From positions 62,001-126,000 of the forward strand of contig JAFLEF010000012.1 in the NCBI GenBank assembly GCA_017309115.1: DNA of 64,000 nt, given 5' to 3'. Under the pieces are notes generated by a model. The model made no database searches. It was not told the DNA's origin and was given only the letters and a program-made list of their open reading frames with translations. Of this stretch, positions 35,010 through 42,761 are shown in pieces; the stretch's first letter is position 1, and each line of letters begins with the position of its first letter. This DNA is from Verrucomicrobiota bacterium. Lineage in GTDB: Bacteria; Verrucomicrobiota; Verrucomicrobiia; Limisphaerales; UBA9464. The translations under genes were made by a program, and so were the position numbers.

Positions 35010-36014
35010 TCAAACCGGCTTCCAGCGGGTCCCATCGGAAAAGATGGTGACCTGCTCGTATTTTCCACTGACCAGGTCGAGCTCGATCAACTTCGCGCCT
35101 TTGCGAACCTTGTCACCGCCATAGCCGCTGTACCCCGTCGCCCGGCCATACACCAAGTCCACATCCTGCGACCGAACCAGATAATCGTTCACGTGGTCGT
35201 GTCCGCAGAAGGTCGCCCGAATCGACTTCGATTCCGCCAGCACCGGCACCGCCTGCCCCGACTCCTTTTCGAAGCAAACCTCTTCATGACACACGCCCGG
35301 GGTCTGGTTGCGGAGGTAGCGGGTCTTCTGGTCCAACACAGGGATGTGAAAGAAGGCCAGCGACGGGAGGAACGCGGCTTCCTTCAGGTCCTTCTGCGAA
35401 CGACGCAGGTACGCCAACTGCCAATCCGATAGCCCAAACTGATTGCTGTTCAGAAACCACAATTGCGCTGCGGGACCGGCCGAGGTTCGAACCTCCAACC
35501 GATAGTCGCCCTGGGTCGCCCCGCCCCGATACCGGGAATTCCGGGCCGCTTCCAAAGCATCATGACCGCGCTGAAAATCATCCAACTGGTCGTGATTACC
35601 CCAGCACGTCGCCCACGGCACCTCGAGTCGCTCCAGGCGGGGAAGAATCAGTTCCAATCCCGCCTGCCCCCGACCGTCCGGATTGTCGTGCCACAAGTCG
35701 CCAGTCAACACCACCAAGTCGGGCCGAAACGTACGGACAAAGGCCTGCCAGTCTCGTTCCGTGGCGCGGTCATCGTCGCTGACCATCAAACCGTCCACAC
35801 CACAAAAGTAATGGTTGTCGGTGAACTGCAGGATTCGCAGTCCCTTCCGGCTACCGACATCGACTTGGCCCACGCCATCCCCCGGCTGCGCGACCCGACG
35901 CGTCCGGCCAATGACCGGCGGGGTCGGCTCCGTCGCTCCCAGTAGGGTCGGCGCCGCCAGCACAGAGGCGAGCAATCCCGGAGTGACTTGGACAAAATCG
36001 CGGCGCGTCATCAT
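35010..36014 (-). CDS. Tat-exported calcineurin-like metallophosphoesterase
   Basis: 334 residues. The N-terminus MMTRRDFVQV followed by a hydrophobic, Ala-rich stretch is a twin-arginine signal, so export of a folded, metal-loaded enzyme is expected. The five metallophosphoesterase boxes are in order: DNH near 66-68, TGD at 104-106, GNHD at 139-142, a His in FFHIP, and GHDH near 272. These ligate a dinuclear metal centre. The family hydrolyses phosphomonoesters or phosphodiesters; the substrate here cannot be told. The gene starts with two consecutive ATG codons and no strong Shine-Dalgarno, and is divergent from the CPBP protease gene 170 bases away. Confidence 0.9.
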   Translation of the reverse strand: MMTRRDFVQVTPGLLASVLAAPTLLGATEPTPPVIGRTRRVAQPGDGVGQVDVGSRKGLRILQFTDNHYFCGVDGLMVSDDDRATERDWQAFVRTFRPDLVVLTGDLWHDNPDGRGQAGLELILPRLERLEVPWATCWGNHDQLDDFQRGHDALEAARNSRYRGGATQGDYRLEVRTSAGPAAQLWFLNSNQFGLSDWQLAYLRRSQKDLKEAAFLPSLAFFHIPVLDQKTRYLRNQTPGVCHEEVCFEKESGQAVPVLAESKSIRATFCGHDHVNDYLVRSQDVDLVYGRATGYSGYGGDKVRKGAKLIELDLVSGKYEQVTIFSDGTRWKPV

Positions 36015-36183
36015 GGAGACGCCAGACTGGAGAGCGCTGATGAGGATTCAACTTCTCAATGGCGCTTCCCCCCTGAAACAGGGCAGGCCGTCACCCAAAT
36101 GTCGCCAACCTCGTTCCAAGCTCAGACCCAAAAACTTCTCGCACCCCACTCCAGTGGCTCGGAGACTCGAACTCACTCGATCC

Positions 36184-37377
36184 ATGGAAACTCCGCCTCA
36201 ACTGCCTCCCGAAACGGGCGAGGCCCCGCCCGTTCTCGCACCTCCAACGCGAACGGGCTGGCGCCGACTCAACGCCCGAGTTGTCGTGGGTTTGGGACTG
36301 CTGCTGAGCAGCGCCGGTTTGGGGCTAATCGTGGAGGGCGAACTGGGTTCGTTCCTGGCGGCGTCCTGGGAAGTGGTCCTCTTCGCAATCCTGTGCGTCC
36401 TGGCCTACCTTGGACTCGAATCCGTGTCCGCTCGCTGGCTGTCCCGGTTGCTGGGCGGTGGGCTCCTGCTGCTGGGAGTGGGGTTCAATCTGTTAATCAC
36501 CTACTCGGCTCTGACGCCAGACCTCGAAGCCGATGCTGTCGAGGGCACCTGGTCGCTCGTGGGAACAGTCGGGGCCGTCTCCCTTCTGGCTCTCGTCGTA
36601 GGCGGCCTCGCGCTGATTCCAGGAAGCCGGCGGTTCCTGAGTCGGATCACGCCGGATCAGGAATGGACCTCCGTGCGATCCCTGGCCCTGGCCCTGGTGC
36701 TCGCCTTCACGCTCGTCAGCCTCGCCCCCTTAATCGTCCTGGGCTCTGCCCCGCTGCTGCTGCTCCTGCAATCACTGCCCAATGCGGAGACGTTCTTTGC
36801 CGACGAGCGCGGGGTAGCCGGTCTGTTTCGGGATCAACTGTATTCCTTGTGCTGGACCCTGGTCGCGGCCGTCTGGGCGGTCGGCTACGGGATCCGACGC
36901 AACTGGACGGAAACCCTGGAACGCCTGGGTCTGCGCCGCCTCAATCGCCGGGACTGGCTGGTGGCCGGGATCCTGACCGCGGTGGTGTTCGGCCAAGGTG
37001 CGTTGGGCGACTGGGCCATCACCCGCGTGTGGACCGCCCTGAATTGGCCGGTCACGGATGCCGCCACCTTGGAACTCATGTTCGCTCCGTTCATCTCGAT
37101 TACCGGCGCGGTGGTCATTGGGGTTACGGCGGGATTGGGAGAGGAAGTGGCGGTCCGGGGCATTCTCCAACCGCGCGTGGGCATCCTGCTCTCCAACGCC
37201 TTCTTCACCTCGCTCCATGCGTACCAGTACGGCTGGGATGGTCTGACCTCGGTGTTCCTGACCGGCCTGTGCCTCGGCTTGATTCGCCAGCACACCAGCA
37301 CCTCGGTCTCCGCGATTGTTCACGGCGGATTCGATTTCATTCTGGTGATGCTGGAAGTCAGTGCGACGCCGCAATAG
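36184..37377 (+). CDS. CPBP-family intramembrane glutamic endopeptidase
   Basis: 397 residues with about eight hydrophobic segments. The catalytic signature is intact: GEEVAVR (Glu320-Glu321-x-x-x-Arg325), then FTSLH with His345, then a conserved His380 in AIVHGG. This is the Abi/CAAX-prenyl-protease-like fold used in bacteria for membrane-protein processing, bacteriocin immunity or unknown tasks. The start ATG at 36184 was chosen because it begins directly before the Pro-rich leader and first membrane segment. A longer open frame reaches back over the neighbouring minus-strand gene and is not credible. No obvious peptide substrate gene is adjacent. Confidence 0.88.
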   Translation: METPPQLPPETGEAPPVLAPPTRTGWRRLNARVVVGLGLLLSSAGLGLIVEGELGSFLAASWEVVLFAILCVLAYLGLESVSARWLSRLLGGGLLLLGVGFNLLITYSALTPDLEADAVEGTWSLVGTVGAVSLLALVVGGLALIPGSRRFLSRITPDQEWTSVRSLALALVLAFTLVSLAPLIVLGSAPLLLLLQSLPNAETFFADERGVAGLFRDQLYSLCWTLVAAVWAVGYGIRRNWTETLERLGLRRLNRRDWLVAGILTAVVFGQGALGDWAITRVWTALNWPVTDAATLELMFAPFISITGAVVIGVTAGLGEEVAVRGILQPRVGILLSNAFFTSLHAYQYGWDGLTSVFLTGLCLGLIRQHTSTSVSAIVHGGFDFILVMLEVSATPQ

Positions 37378-37437
37378 CGGCTTGGATGGACCGATGAGTG
37401 CTGGCCCTGAACGTGCTTATTGCAGGGTGAACCGGTC

Positions 37438-37550
37438 TCACAAACCAGTTGAGAGTTGAAAGTTGAGTGTTGAGAGAAAAAACCTGGAGTCCAGCATGTT
37501 AGAAGTGCCGACGGGTTTGTGGACACAAGACACATCCGGTTCACCGGTTC
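37438..37550 (-). repeat. Dispersed intergenic element, copy 2 (inverted)
   Basis: The reverse complement of this stretch matches 151-272. It ends 11 bases before the ATG at 37562 and thus supplies the leader of the downstream gene. An open frame extends through the element in phase with that gene, which makes an artificially long start at 37463 possible. The repeat match argues that those codons are not coding. Confidence 0.85.
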
Positions 37551-37561
37551 TCGCTCCTTCC

Positions 37562-39310
37562 ATGAAGTCCGCGCTCTTCCGGTCGCTGTCGTTGCGGATC
37601 CTACAGCCAACCCTCCGGCTGCTGCTGGTTCTCCTGGCCGGACTCATGGGCCCGCTGGTGTGGGCGGACGGCAAAGTCTTTCCACCTGCGGCCATCCCAA
37701 CGGAAGTGACCATTCCCGATCAGCGGGCCCTGATCCGCTGGTCCAAGGGCGTGGAACATCTGGTCATCGAAACGCGTCTGGCCGGAAGCGGCACCAACTT
37801 CGCCTGGGTCGTCCCCCTTCCCTCGCCGCCCACCGTGGCGCCCGCGACTTCCGGACTGTTCCCGACGCTGGAACATCTGCTCCAACCGACCGTCATTCAT
37901 GCCGCCACGGCCTGGTGGCTGTTGGGATTATTTGGGATCGCGATGGTCTTCCTGCTTTTGACCGTCCGCCGCACCGGGAACCTAAAGCCGGGAGATGTCG
38001 TCGGCGCCGCCGTCCTGGGATTCAGCGTGGGGGCGGTGGACCAAGGCGAGTGGGTCCTGCTCGGACTCGCGACCTTCCTGATCAGCGTATTGGCCCTGGA
38101 ACAGGTGCGCCGCAGAGGACTCGGCATCTGGGATGTTCTGGTTCTCTGCGTCCTCCTATTCCTCGTTGCCAGTCTGCTTCTACCGGCGCTGGCGAAGGCG
38201 TCGGCGAAGGGAGGTTCGCCCGAAACGCTTGCCGGCATCACAATTCTGGATCGGCAATGGGCGGGCGTTTACGAAACCACGACCCTCACTGGGCGCGATG
38301 GACGAAGTCTCCGTGAGTGGTTTCAACGGGAGGGCTACTCCTTTTCTCCGTCAGTCGTGCCGGTGTTTGAAGAATATCTCCGCGACGGCTGGGTGTTTGT
38401 GGCGAGCAAGGTTCGCCGAGACGTCGCGGTGGGAACGAACTCCCTGCCGCCGCTCAGCTTCACCTTCGCCACACCGCAGCCCGTTTATCCGCTCCGTCTG
38501 ACGGGCGTCGACAACGGCAATCTCGACGTCGAGCTGTTCGTGTTCGGACCCGAACGCGCCCGGGCCGACGGATTCTCGGTGCGAACCTGTCGGCCGGTTT
38601 CTCATCCGCCGACCGATCCGGCGGAAATTGCGAATTGGTATCCGACCTACCTCTCCCTGCCGTTGCTCCATCCGGGGTTGAAGACGGCGGTGGGAAACGC
38701 CGCCTACGTCACCCGCCTGCGAGCCACACTGACCCCGGGCCAAATGCGGCAGGATGCCCTCTTGCAGTGGGATGGTTTCGCGGAACGCCAGGAAGTCCTG
38801 TACAGCGCCCGGGGCGCCTTCACCACCGCGGCCAACGGGGTGTTGGGCATCGCTTCGCTGGCGGCGGTCTCGTTGATTCTGGTGCCGACTTGGCGGCGTC
38901 GGATCCAGCCTTCGGCGGGCCGTTGGTTCCTGGCGGGTGCCCTCCTGATGACGGCCCTCATCGGCTTCAGCTACCTCTGGTTTCCGGTGGTGCCCGTCCG
39001 GTTGGAATCAGGCCGCGACTGGCTGCGTTCGCGCGGATTCCGTCTGACCGACTCCCAGTATGCCCTGCAGTTTGCGATTCAAGATACCCGGTCCGACACC
39101 AATTCGGCTTTAGTCACCGTGGACGTCGTTCGGGAAACGCTGCGGGAATACCTGCCGTTTCATCTTCAGCGCCCCAACCGCCCTCCCTTCCCGACTCCGC
39201 GCGAAGAGGATTCTCCGGGCAACTACACGCTGCGAACCCGCCACGGCGGCGTTGACCTGCTGCTCTACAACGGCTGGGGTGGCGTTATCGAAGTCCCGCT
39301 GCCTCCATGA
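37562..39310 (+). CDS. DUF2330-like membrane protein
   Basis: 582 residues. After a signal peptide/anchor ending in LVWADGK, the segment IPDQRALIRW...VEHLVIETR...FAWVVPLP resembles the start of DUF2330 proteins, a family of exported proteins of unknown function. Several membrane segments follow (about residues 125-215), then a large extracytoplasmic part, another membrane helix near 470-490, and a soluble tail. The ATG at 37562 is preferred to one 99 bases upstream because the intervening sequence is a copy of a dispersed repeat. Its TGA overlaps the ATG of the next gene (ATGA), implying translational coupling and a shared envelope function. Confidence 0.75.
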   Translation: MKSALFRSLSLRILQPTLRLLLVLLAGLMGPLVWADGKVFPPAAIPTEVTIPDQRALIRWSKGVEHLVIETRLAGSGTNFAWVVPLPSPPTVAPATSGLFPTLEHLLQPTVIHAATAWWLLGLFGIAMVFLLLTVRRTGNLKPGDVVGAAVLGFSVGAVDQGEWVLLGLATFLISVLALEQVRRRGLGIWDVLVLCVLLFLVASLLLPALAKASAKGGSPETLAGITILDRQWAGVYETTTLTGRDGRSLREWFQREGYSFSPSVVPVFEEYLRDGWVFVASKVRRDVAVGTNSLPPLSFTFATPQPVYPLRLTGVDNGNLDVELFVFGPERARADGFSVRTCRPVSHPPTDPAEIANWYPTYLSLPLLHPGLKTAVGNAAYVTRLRATLTPGQMRQDALLQWDGFAERQEVLYSARGAFTTAANGVLGIASLAAVSLILVPTWRRRIQPSAGRWFLAGALLMTALIGFSYLWFPVVPVRLESGRDWLRSRGFRLTDSQYALQFAIQDTRSDTNSALVTVDVVRETLREYLPFHLQRPNRPPFPTPREEDSPGNYTLRTRHGGVDLLLYNGWGGVIEVPLPP

Positions 39311-40782
39311 ATTCCACCCTGCGAACGGTTCTGCTGGGAGTCGCGGTGGTCCTCTTCGTGGCCTTCCTCTGGCAGCGGACCTCCACGCCTGAGGCGCCGC
39401 ATGAGACTTTCATGAGGCAGGTTCAATGGAAGCTGGGACCCGTCGAGAAGCTTTGGAACAGAGCTCGACCACATCTGCCTCCCCGGTGGCAGATGCAGTT
39501 CCCCGCTTCGTCGGAACCCGATTGGTTGAGCGCCACGGAATGGCTCTCGAGACACGCCAACGACCCTGAGGTCGCCCGCTCCATAGTGCGAACCTGGCCC
39601 CGATGGAATCCCGAGGCGCGCATGTTTTGGCTGTCGTGGATCGAAGACCGGGAGCTGAAGCTCTCCCGTGAGTATCAATCCCTGATCCACGCTGAAATCG
39701 CTCGGAACTCCCGGGAAGGTTACCGCCTGCTCCTGCCGCTGGCTCGCCATCAACCCCTGCCGCCGTCCGACGTCGACTTCTTGATCCACTATCTAGAAAA
39801 TCAGTTCCTCGATCTGGATCCCTCGGAACAGATTCATCTGCTCAGCCAACTGGCCACTTTCGATTCACTGCCCCAGGAAGTCTTGATGTCGTTGACCAGC
39901 CTGCCGGAGCGGCCGTATCCCGAAGTGCCATTGATCGCTCGTGTGGTGAGTGCGCAACTCGCTCCAGCGGAATTCCCGTTGGACGCGACCGCCGAGTCTC
40001 AGTTCCGCCGACTCAGCCCTGAGAAACAATCCCTGGTTCTCACGCACTTGGCAGCGCCCGAGTTCCGACAAAAGGGAACTACAGCGTGGTCTCTTGCCCG
40101 CCTCGCCGACTTGGTGCGCTTCCACCGGACCAACGGGACGACGAATGTACAGAACCTGGAACGACTGTTCATCCGCCTTGAGGAGGTCGGGAACTCGCCC
40201 GGACCGTTGGCCCTCGATGTGGCCTCATGGATCACGTGGGAGGATTCGAGAGTCCGGGATGCTGCCGCCCGTGCTCTGACCCAACTCTCCCCACCGACGC
40301 CGGAACTGTTAACGGTCCTCCTGCCTCATCTGGCGTTCGATTCGGCGACGGCAACGATTCTCACGTGGCTGGCCGCGTATCCGGCCCAGTCCCAAGCCGC
40401 CGAACCCGTCCTTGTTGGCCTTTGCCAGGGCCATGCGCCGCGACAGACTGATTCCGCCACACCCCATCGGTCTGGGATACTGGATCCGAACCAGGCGCGT
40501 CGAGGCTCGCTGGGGATCGGAAGACCGGAAGGCCTCCAATTGCGATGCTGGCCTGACCTGCCTTCCATTTTGCTTTCCGCGTGGCCGGGATACCGATCGC
40601 TTTCCAACGAACTAGCCGCTTCGGGGCTTCAAACCAACGAGTTCCGGTTCCATAGAACTCTTCACGATCGGCTGCCCGAAGTCACCTTCCGCGAACTGGC
40701 GGAACATTGCCTCGCAGAAATCCGCGCCGCCCGGAATACCCCGACCAACCATCCCGCTTCGCCGAACGGGTCTGACCGTTGA
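39307..40782 (+). CDS. Membrane-anchored helical protein of unknown function
   Basis: 491 residues with an N-terminal membrane anchor (about residues 5-22, LRTVLLGVAVVLFVAFLW) and a largely helical exterior or periplasmic part. The Leu/Ala-rich spacing around residues 180-370 recalls HEAT-like repeats, but no motif is clear enough to assign a family. The start overlaps the stop of the DUF2330-like gene as ATGA, so the two form a coupled pair. The C-terminal 20 residues are Pro/Asn-rich and look disordered. Confidence 0.75.
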   Translation: MNSTLRTVLLGVAVVLFVAFLWQRTSTPEAPHETFMRQVQWKLGPVEKLWNRARPHLPPRWQMQFPASSEPDWLSATEWLSRHANDPEVARSIVRTWPRWNPEARMFWLSWIEDRELKLSREYQSLIHAEIARNSREGYRLLLPLARHQPLPPSDVDFLIHYLENQFLDLDPSEQIHLLSQLATFDSLPQEVLMSLTSLPERPYPEVPLIARVVSAQLAPAEFPLDATAESQFRRLSPEKQSLVLTHLAAPEFRQKGTTAWSLARLADLVRFHRTNGTTNVQNLERLFIRLEEVGNSPGPLALDVASWITWEDSRVRDAAARALTQLSPPTPELLTVLLPHLAFDSATATILTWLAAYPAQSQAAEPVLVGLCQGHAPRQTDSATPHRSGILDPNQARRGSLGIGRPEGLQLRCWPDLPSILLSAWPGYRSLSNELAASGLQTNEFRFHRTLHDRLPEVTFRELAEHCLAEIRAARNTPTNHPASPNGSDR

Positions 40783-40815
40783 GGTCCGGGACCCACAACA
40801 AAAAAACGAGCTAAA

Positions 40816-40878
40816 GCGCCCGAACACCATCACCCAAGTTCCCTTCCTGTTTTCCGGCTTTCCAGATTAACTCCCTCC
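40816..40878 (+). repeat. 63-base direct repeat, copy A
   Basis: Opens with GCGCCCGAACACCATCACCC and ends with CCAGATTAACTCCCTCC. It matches copy B at 40995 over its full 63 bases with about six differences, mostly C/T transitions. The central CCTGTTTTCC motif also recurs, inverted, near bases 59-85. Confidence 0.88.
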
Positions 40879-40937
40879 GCGACTTTGGCGGCGCATCGAA
40901 GGCAGGTGGAGGTGCGGTCTCACTCGACGCGTCACCC

Positions 40938-40976
40938 GCCGGGACGAAAAGCGGTAGCTCCGCAGGCTTCGCTACC
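40938..40976 (-). repeat. Palindromic REP-like element, copy 1
   Basis: Contains GCGGTAGC and GCTACCGC as perfect eight-base arms around a 12-base loop (40951-40978). The reverse complement, ending in CTACCGCTTTTCGTCCCGGC, matches 44227-44264 over 39 bases with two differences. Both copies are between convergent genes, so a role in mRNA 3' ends or nucleoid-protein binding is plausible, as for REP elements. Confidence 0.85.
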
Positions 40977-40994
40977 GCACTCCAAACGCTTCGC

Positions 40995-41057
40995 GCGCTC
41001 GAACACCATCACCCAAGTCCCCCTCCTGTTTTCCTGTTTTCCAGATTAACTCCCTCC
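40995..41057 (+). repeat. 63-base direct repeat, copy B
   Basis: Same unit as at 40816, in the same orientation 179 bases further on, with the palindromic element between them. The two direct copies could have arisen by duplication of a mobile miniature element or by recombination. Confidence 0.88.
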
Positions 41058-41116
41058 CCGGCTGAAGGCACAAGACAGCAGGAATGACCCACAGAAAGCA
41101 GACGGCACCAACCGCC

Positions 41117-42541
41117 TCACGGCTTTCCTGATGCCCCGGACTTCGCCGGCTCGGACGGAGCCACAACGGATTCCAGCTGGGATTCCACCGGCGTCACCGT
41201 GGCCCGGTGCGCCTCGATCTCGCGCTGAATCCCGGCAATGACTTCCGGATGATCCGCGCCGACGTCGAAGCGTTCGCTGGGATCCGTGGCCAAGTCGAAC
41301 AACAAGGGCCGGTCCGGCACGGTCGGTCCAGGTTGGCCATATCCATCCTGGGTCTGCAGATGCAGTTTCCAGCGGCCACTGCGCGCGGCATAGAGCCGGG
41401 TGCCCCGATAGTAAAACATCGTTTGGCGCGGGCTGGGAGCGCCCTTGAGCAACAGATCGGTGAGGTCAACCCCGTCGACCATGCGGTCGGCGGGAAGCTG
41501 TACGCCCGCCAGACGAAGGCTCGTGGGGAACAGGTCCAGCGTGCTGGCGATGCCCTCCGGAACCGTGCCCGGCTTGATCCGTCCCGGCCACCACACGATC
41601 GCTGGCACCCGCATGCCGCCCTCCCAGGTGCTGCCCTTGCCGTCGCGCAGCAATCCGGCCGAGCCACCTTGTTGGTTCATGATCAGCCAAGGCCCGTTGT
41701 CGCTGCTGAAAACGACCAGGGTCTTCCGATCCAGCTTTTCCCGGCGCAGCGTCTCCAGGATCTGACCCACACTCCAATCGAGTTCAGCCACGACGTCTCC
41801 GTAGAGTCCCCGCTGGCTCGTGCCGCGAAAGGCCCCCGAAGCGAAGAGCGGGGTGTGCGGGAACGTGTGCGCAAAGTAGAGGAAAAAGGGCCGCCGACGG
41901 TTCTCCCGAATGAAACGCTGCGCCTCCTCCGTGTAACGCCGGGTCAACGTGGTCTGATCCGCCGGACGCTCGACGAGCTCCTCGTTGCGATACAGCGGAC
42001 TGTTCCACCACTCCGCCTTTTGCTCCGCCAGGGTATTCGCCCGCGGCGGATTGCCCGCCACCGGATCCATGTCGTTCGAATGCGGCAGTCCAAAGAACGA
42101 ATCGAATCCGTGCCGGCGTGGATGCCCCATGGGATCGTTCGACCACACGCCCAAATGCCACTTCCCAACCATTCCCGTCGCATATCCCGCGGTCTGCAGC
42201 GCTTCCGCCAGGGTGATTTCACCCTCGGGCAGATGGCCTGTGGACTGACTTCGCAACACCCGATACCGATCGTGCGCCATGCCGCTACGAACCGGATAAC
42301 GCCCGGTCAACAAGGCGGCCCGACTCGGTGTGCAGACTTCTGCGGCGGAATAGAACTCCGTGAACCGCATTCCTTCCTGCGCCATTCGGTCGAGGTTCGG
42401 CGTCCGAAGGGTCGGATGCCCGTAACAGCCCAGATCGCCATACCCAAGGTCATCGGCGTAAATGATGACGATGTTGGGTCGCTCGGCGGCCACCGCGGTG
42501 AGTCCCCAAAAGGTCAGCCAGAGAAAAAGGAGTCGGCACAT
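41117..42541 (-). CDS. Secreted sulfatase (formylglycine-dependent)
   Basis: 474 residues with a signal peptide (1-19) followed at once by RPNIVIIYADDLGYGD, whose Asp30-Asp31 are metal ligands. The signature Cys70-Thr-Pro-Ser-Arg is the site converted to formylglycine, and GRYPVRSGM, KWHLG and FSSDNG boxes follow in the usual order. The product hydrolyses sulfate esters, likely on a sulfated polysaccharide, in the periplasm or outside. Length is normal for a type I sulfatase. It is divergent from a CotH-like gene across a 220-base gap. No formylglycine-generating enzyme is in the window. The exact substrate cannot be read from sequence. Confidence 0.93.
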   Translation of the reverse strand: MCRLLFLWLTFWGLTAVAAERPNIVIIYADDLGYGDLGCYGHPTLRTPNLDRMAQEGMRFTEFYSAAEVCTPSRAALLTGRYPVRSGMAHDRYRVLRSQSTGHLPEGEITLAEALQTAGYATGMVGKWHLGVWSNDPMGHPRRHGFDSFFGLPHSNDMDPVAGNPPRANTLAEQKAEWWNSPLYRNEELVERPADQTTLTRRYTEEAQRFIRENRRRPFFLYFAHTFPHTPLFASGAFRGTSQRGLYGDVVAELDWSVGQILETLRREKLDRKTLVVFSSDNGPWLIMNQQGGSAGLLRDGKGSTWEGGMRVPAIVWWPGRIKPGTVPEGIASTLDLFPTSLRLAGVQLPADRMVDGVDLTDLLLKGAPSPRQTMFYYRGTRLYAARSGRWKLHLQTQDGYGQPGPTVPDRPLLFDLATDPSERFDVGADHPEVIAGIQREIEAHRATVTPVESQLESVVAPSEPAKSGASGKP

Positions 42542-42761
42542 CGTTAGGCGTCGGAAAGTGTGGGCGTGGTGGAATCAACGGTGCCTCAGTGTTGCGATCA
42601 AACGTGCCAGCGCGCGAGCCCGGAGGAATCGGAACATCCTTTCCACAGGACACCCGGAGGCCCGCGATGAAAAGGATTTTGACAGACCCGACCGACGCGC
42701 ACCATGCACCTCTTCGATTTACCGCTGTATCCCGGTGGCAACTGACGCACTCTTCTCTCGT

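Larger units (their letters stand above)
40783..41116. other. Convergent intergenic region filled with repeats
   Basis: The 334 bases between the converging 3' ends of the helical-protein gene and the sulfatase gene hold no gene. They contain two copies of a 63-base direct repeat (40816-40878 and 40995-41057) flanking a palindromic element at 40938-40976. An AAAAAAA run at 40800-40806 lies shortly after the plus-strand stop. Confidence 0.8.

Noticed and set aside
35988-37397. 469-codon frame overlapping the CPBP protease in another phase
   Set aside because: The protease frame has the catalytic residues and membrane segments, whereas this one is Arg/Gly/Pro-rich and featureless.
37463-37561. 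33-codon N-terminal extension of the DUF2330-like gene from an upstream ATG
   Set aside because: The extension lies in a copy of the dispersed element at 151-272, and the true signal peptide starts at the ATG at 37562.
41207-42547. 446-codon plus-strand frame opposite the sulfatase
   Set aside because: The sulfatase motifs are intact on the minus strand and this frame has no recognisable motif.
42679-42707. Sigma-70 promoter (TTGACA) before the CotH gene
   Set aside because: The -35 box is perfect but no TATAAT-like sequence occurs 16-18 bases downstream.
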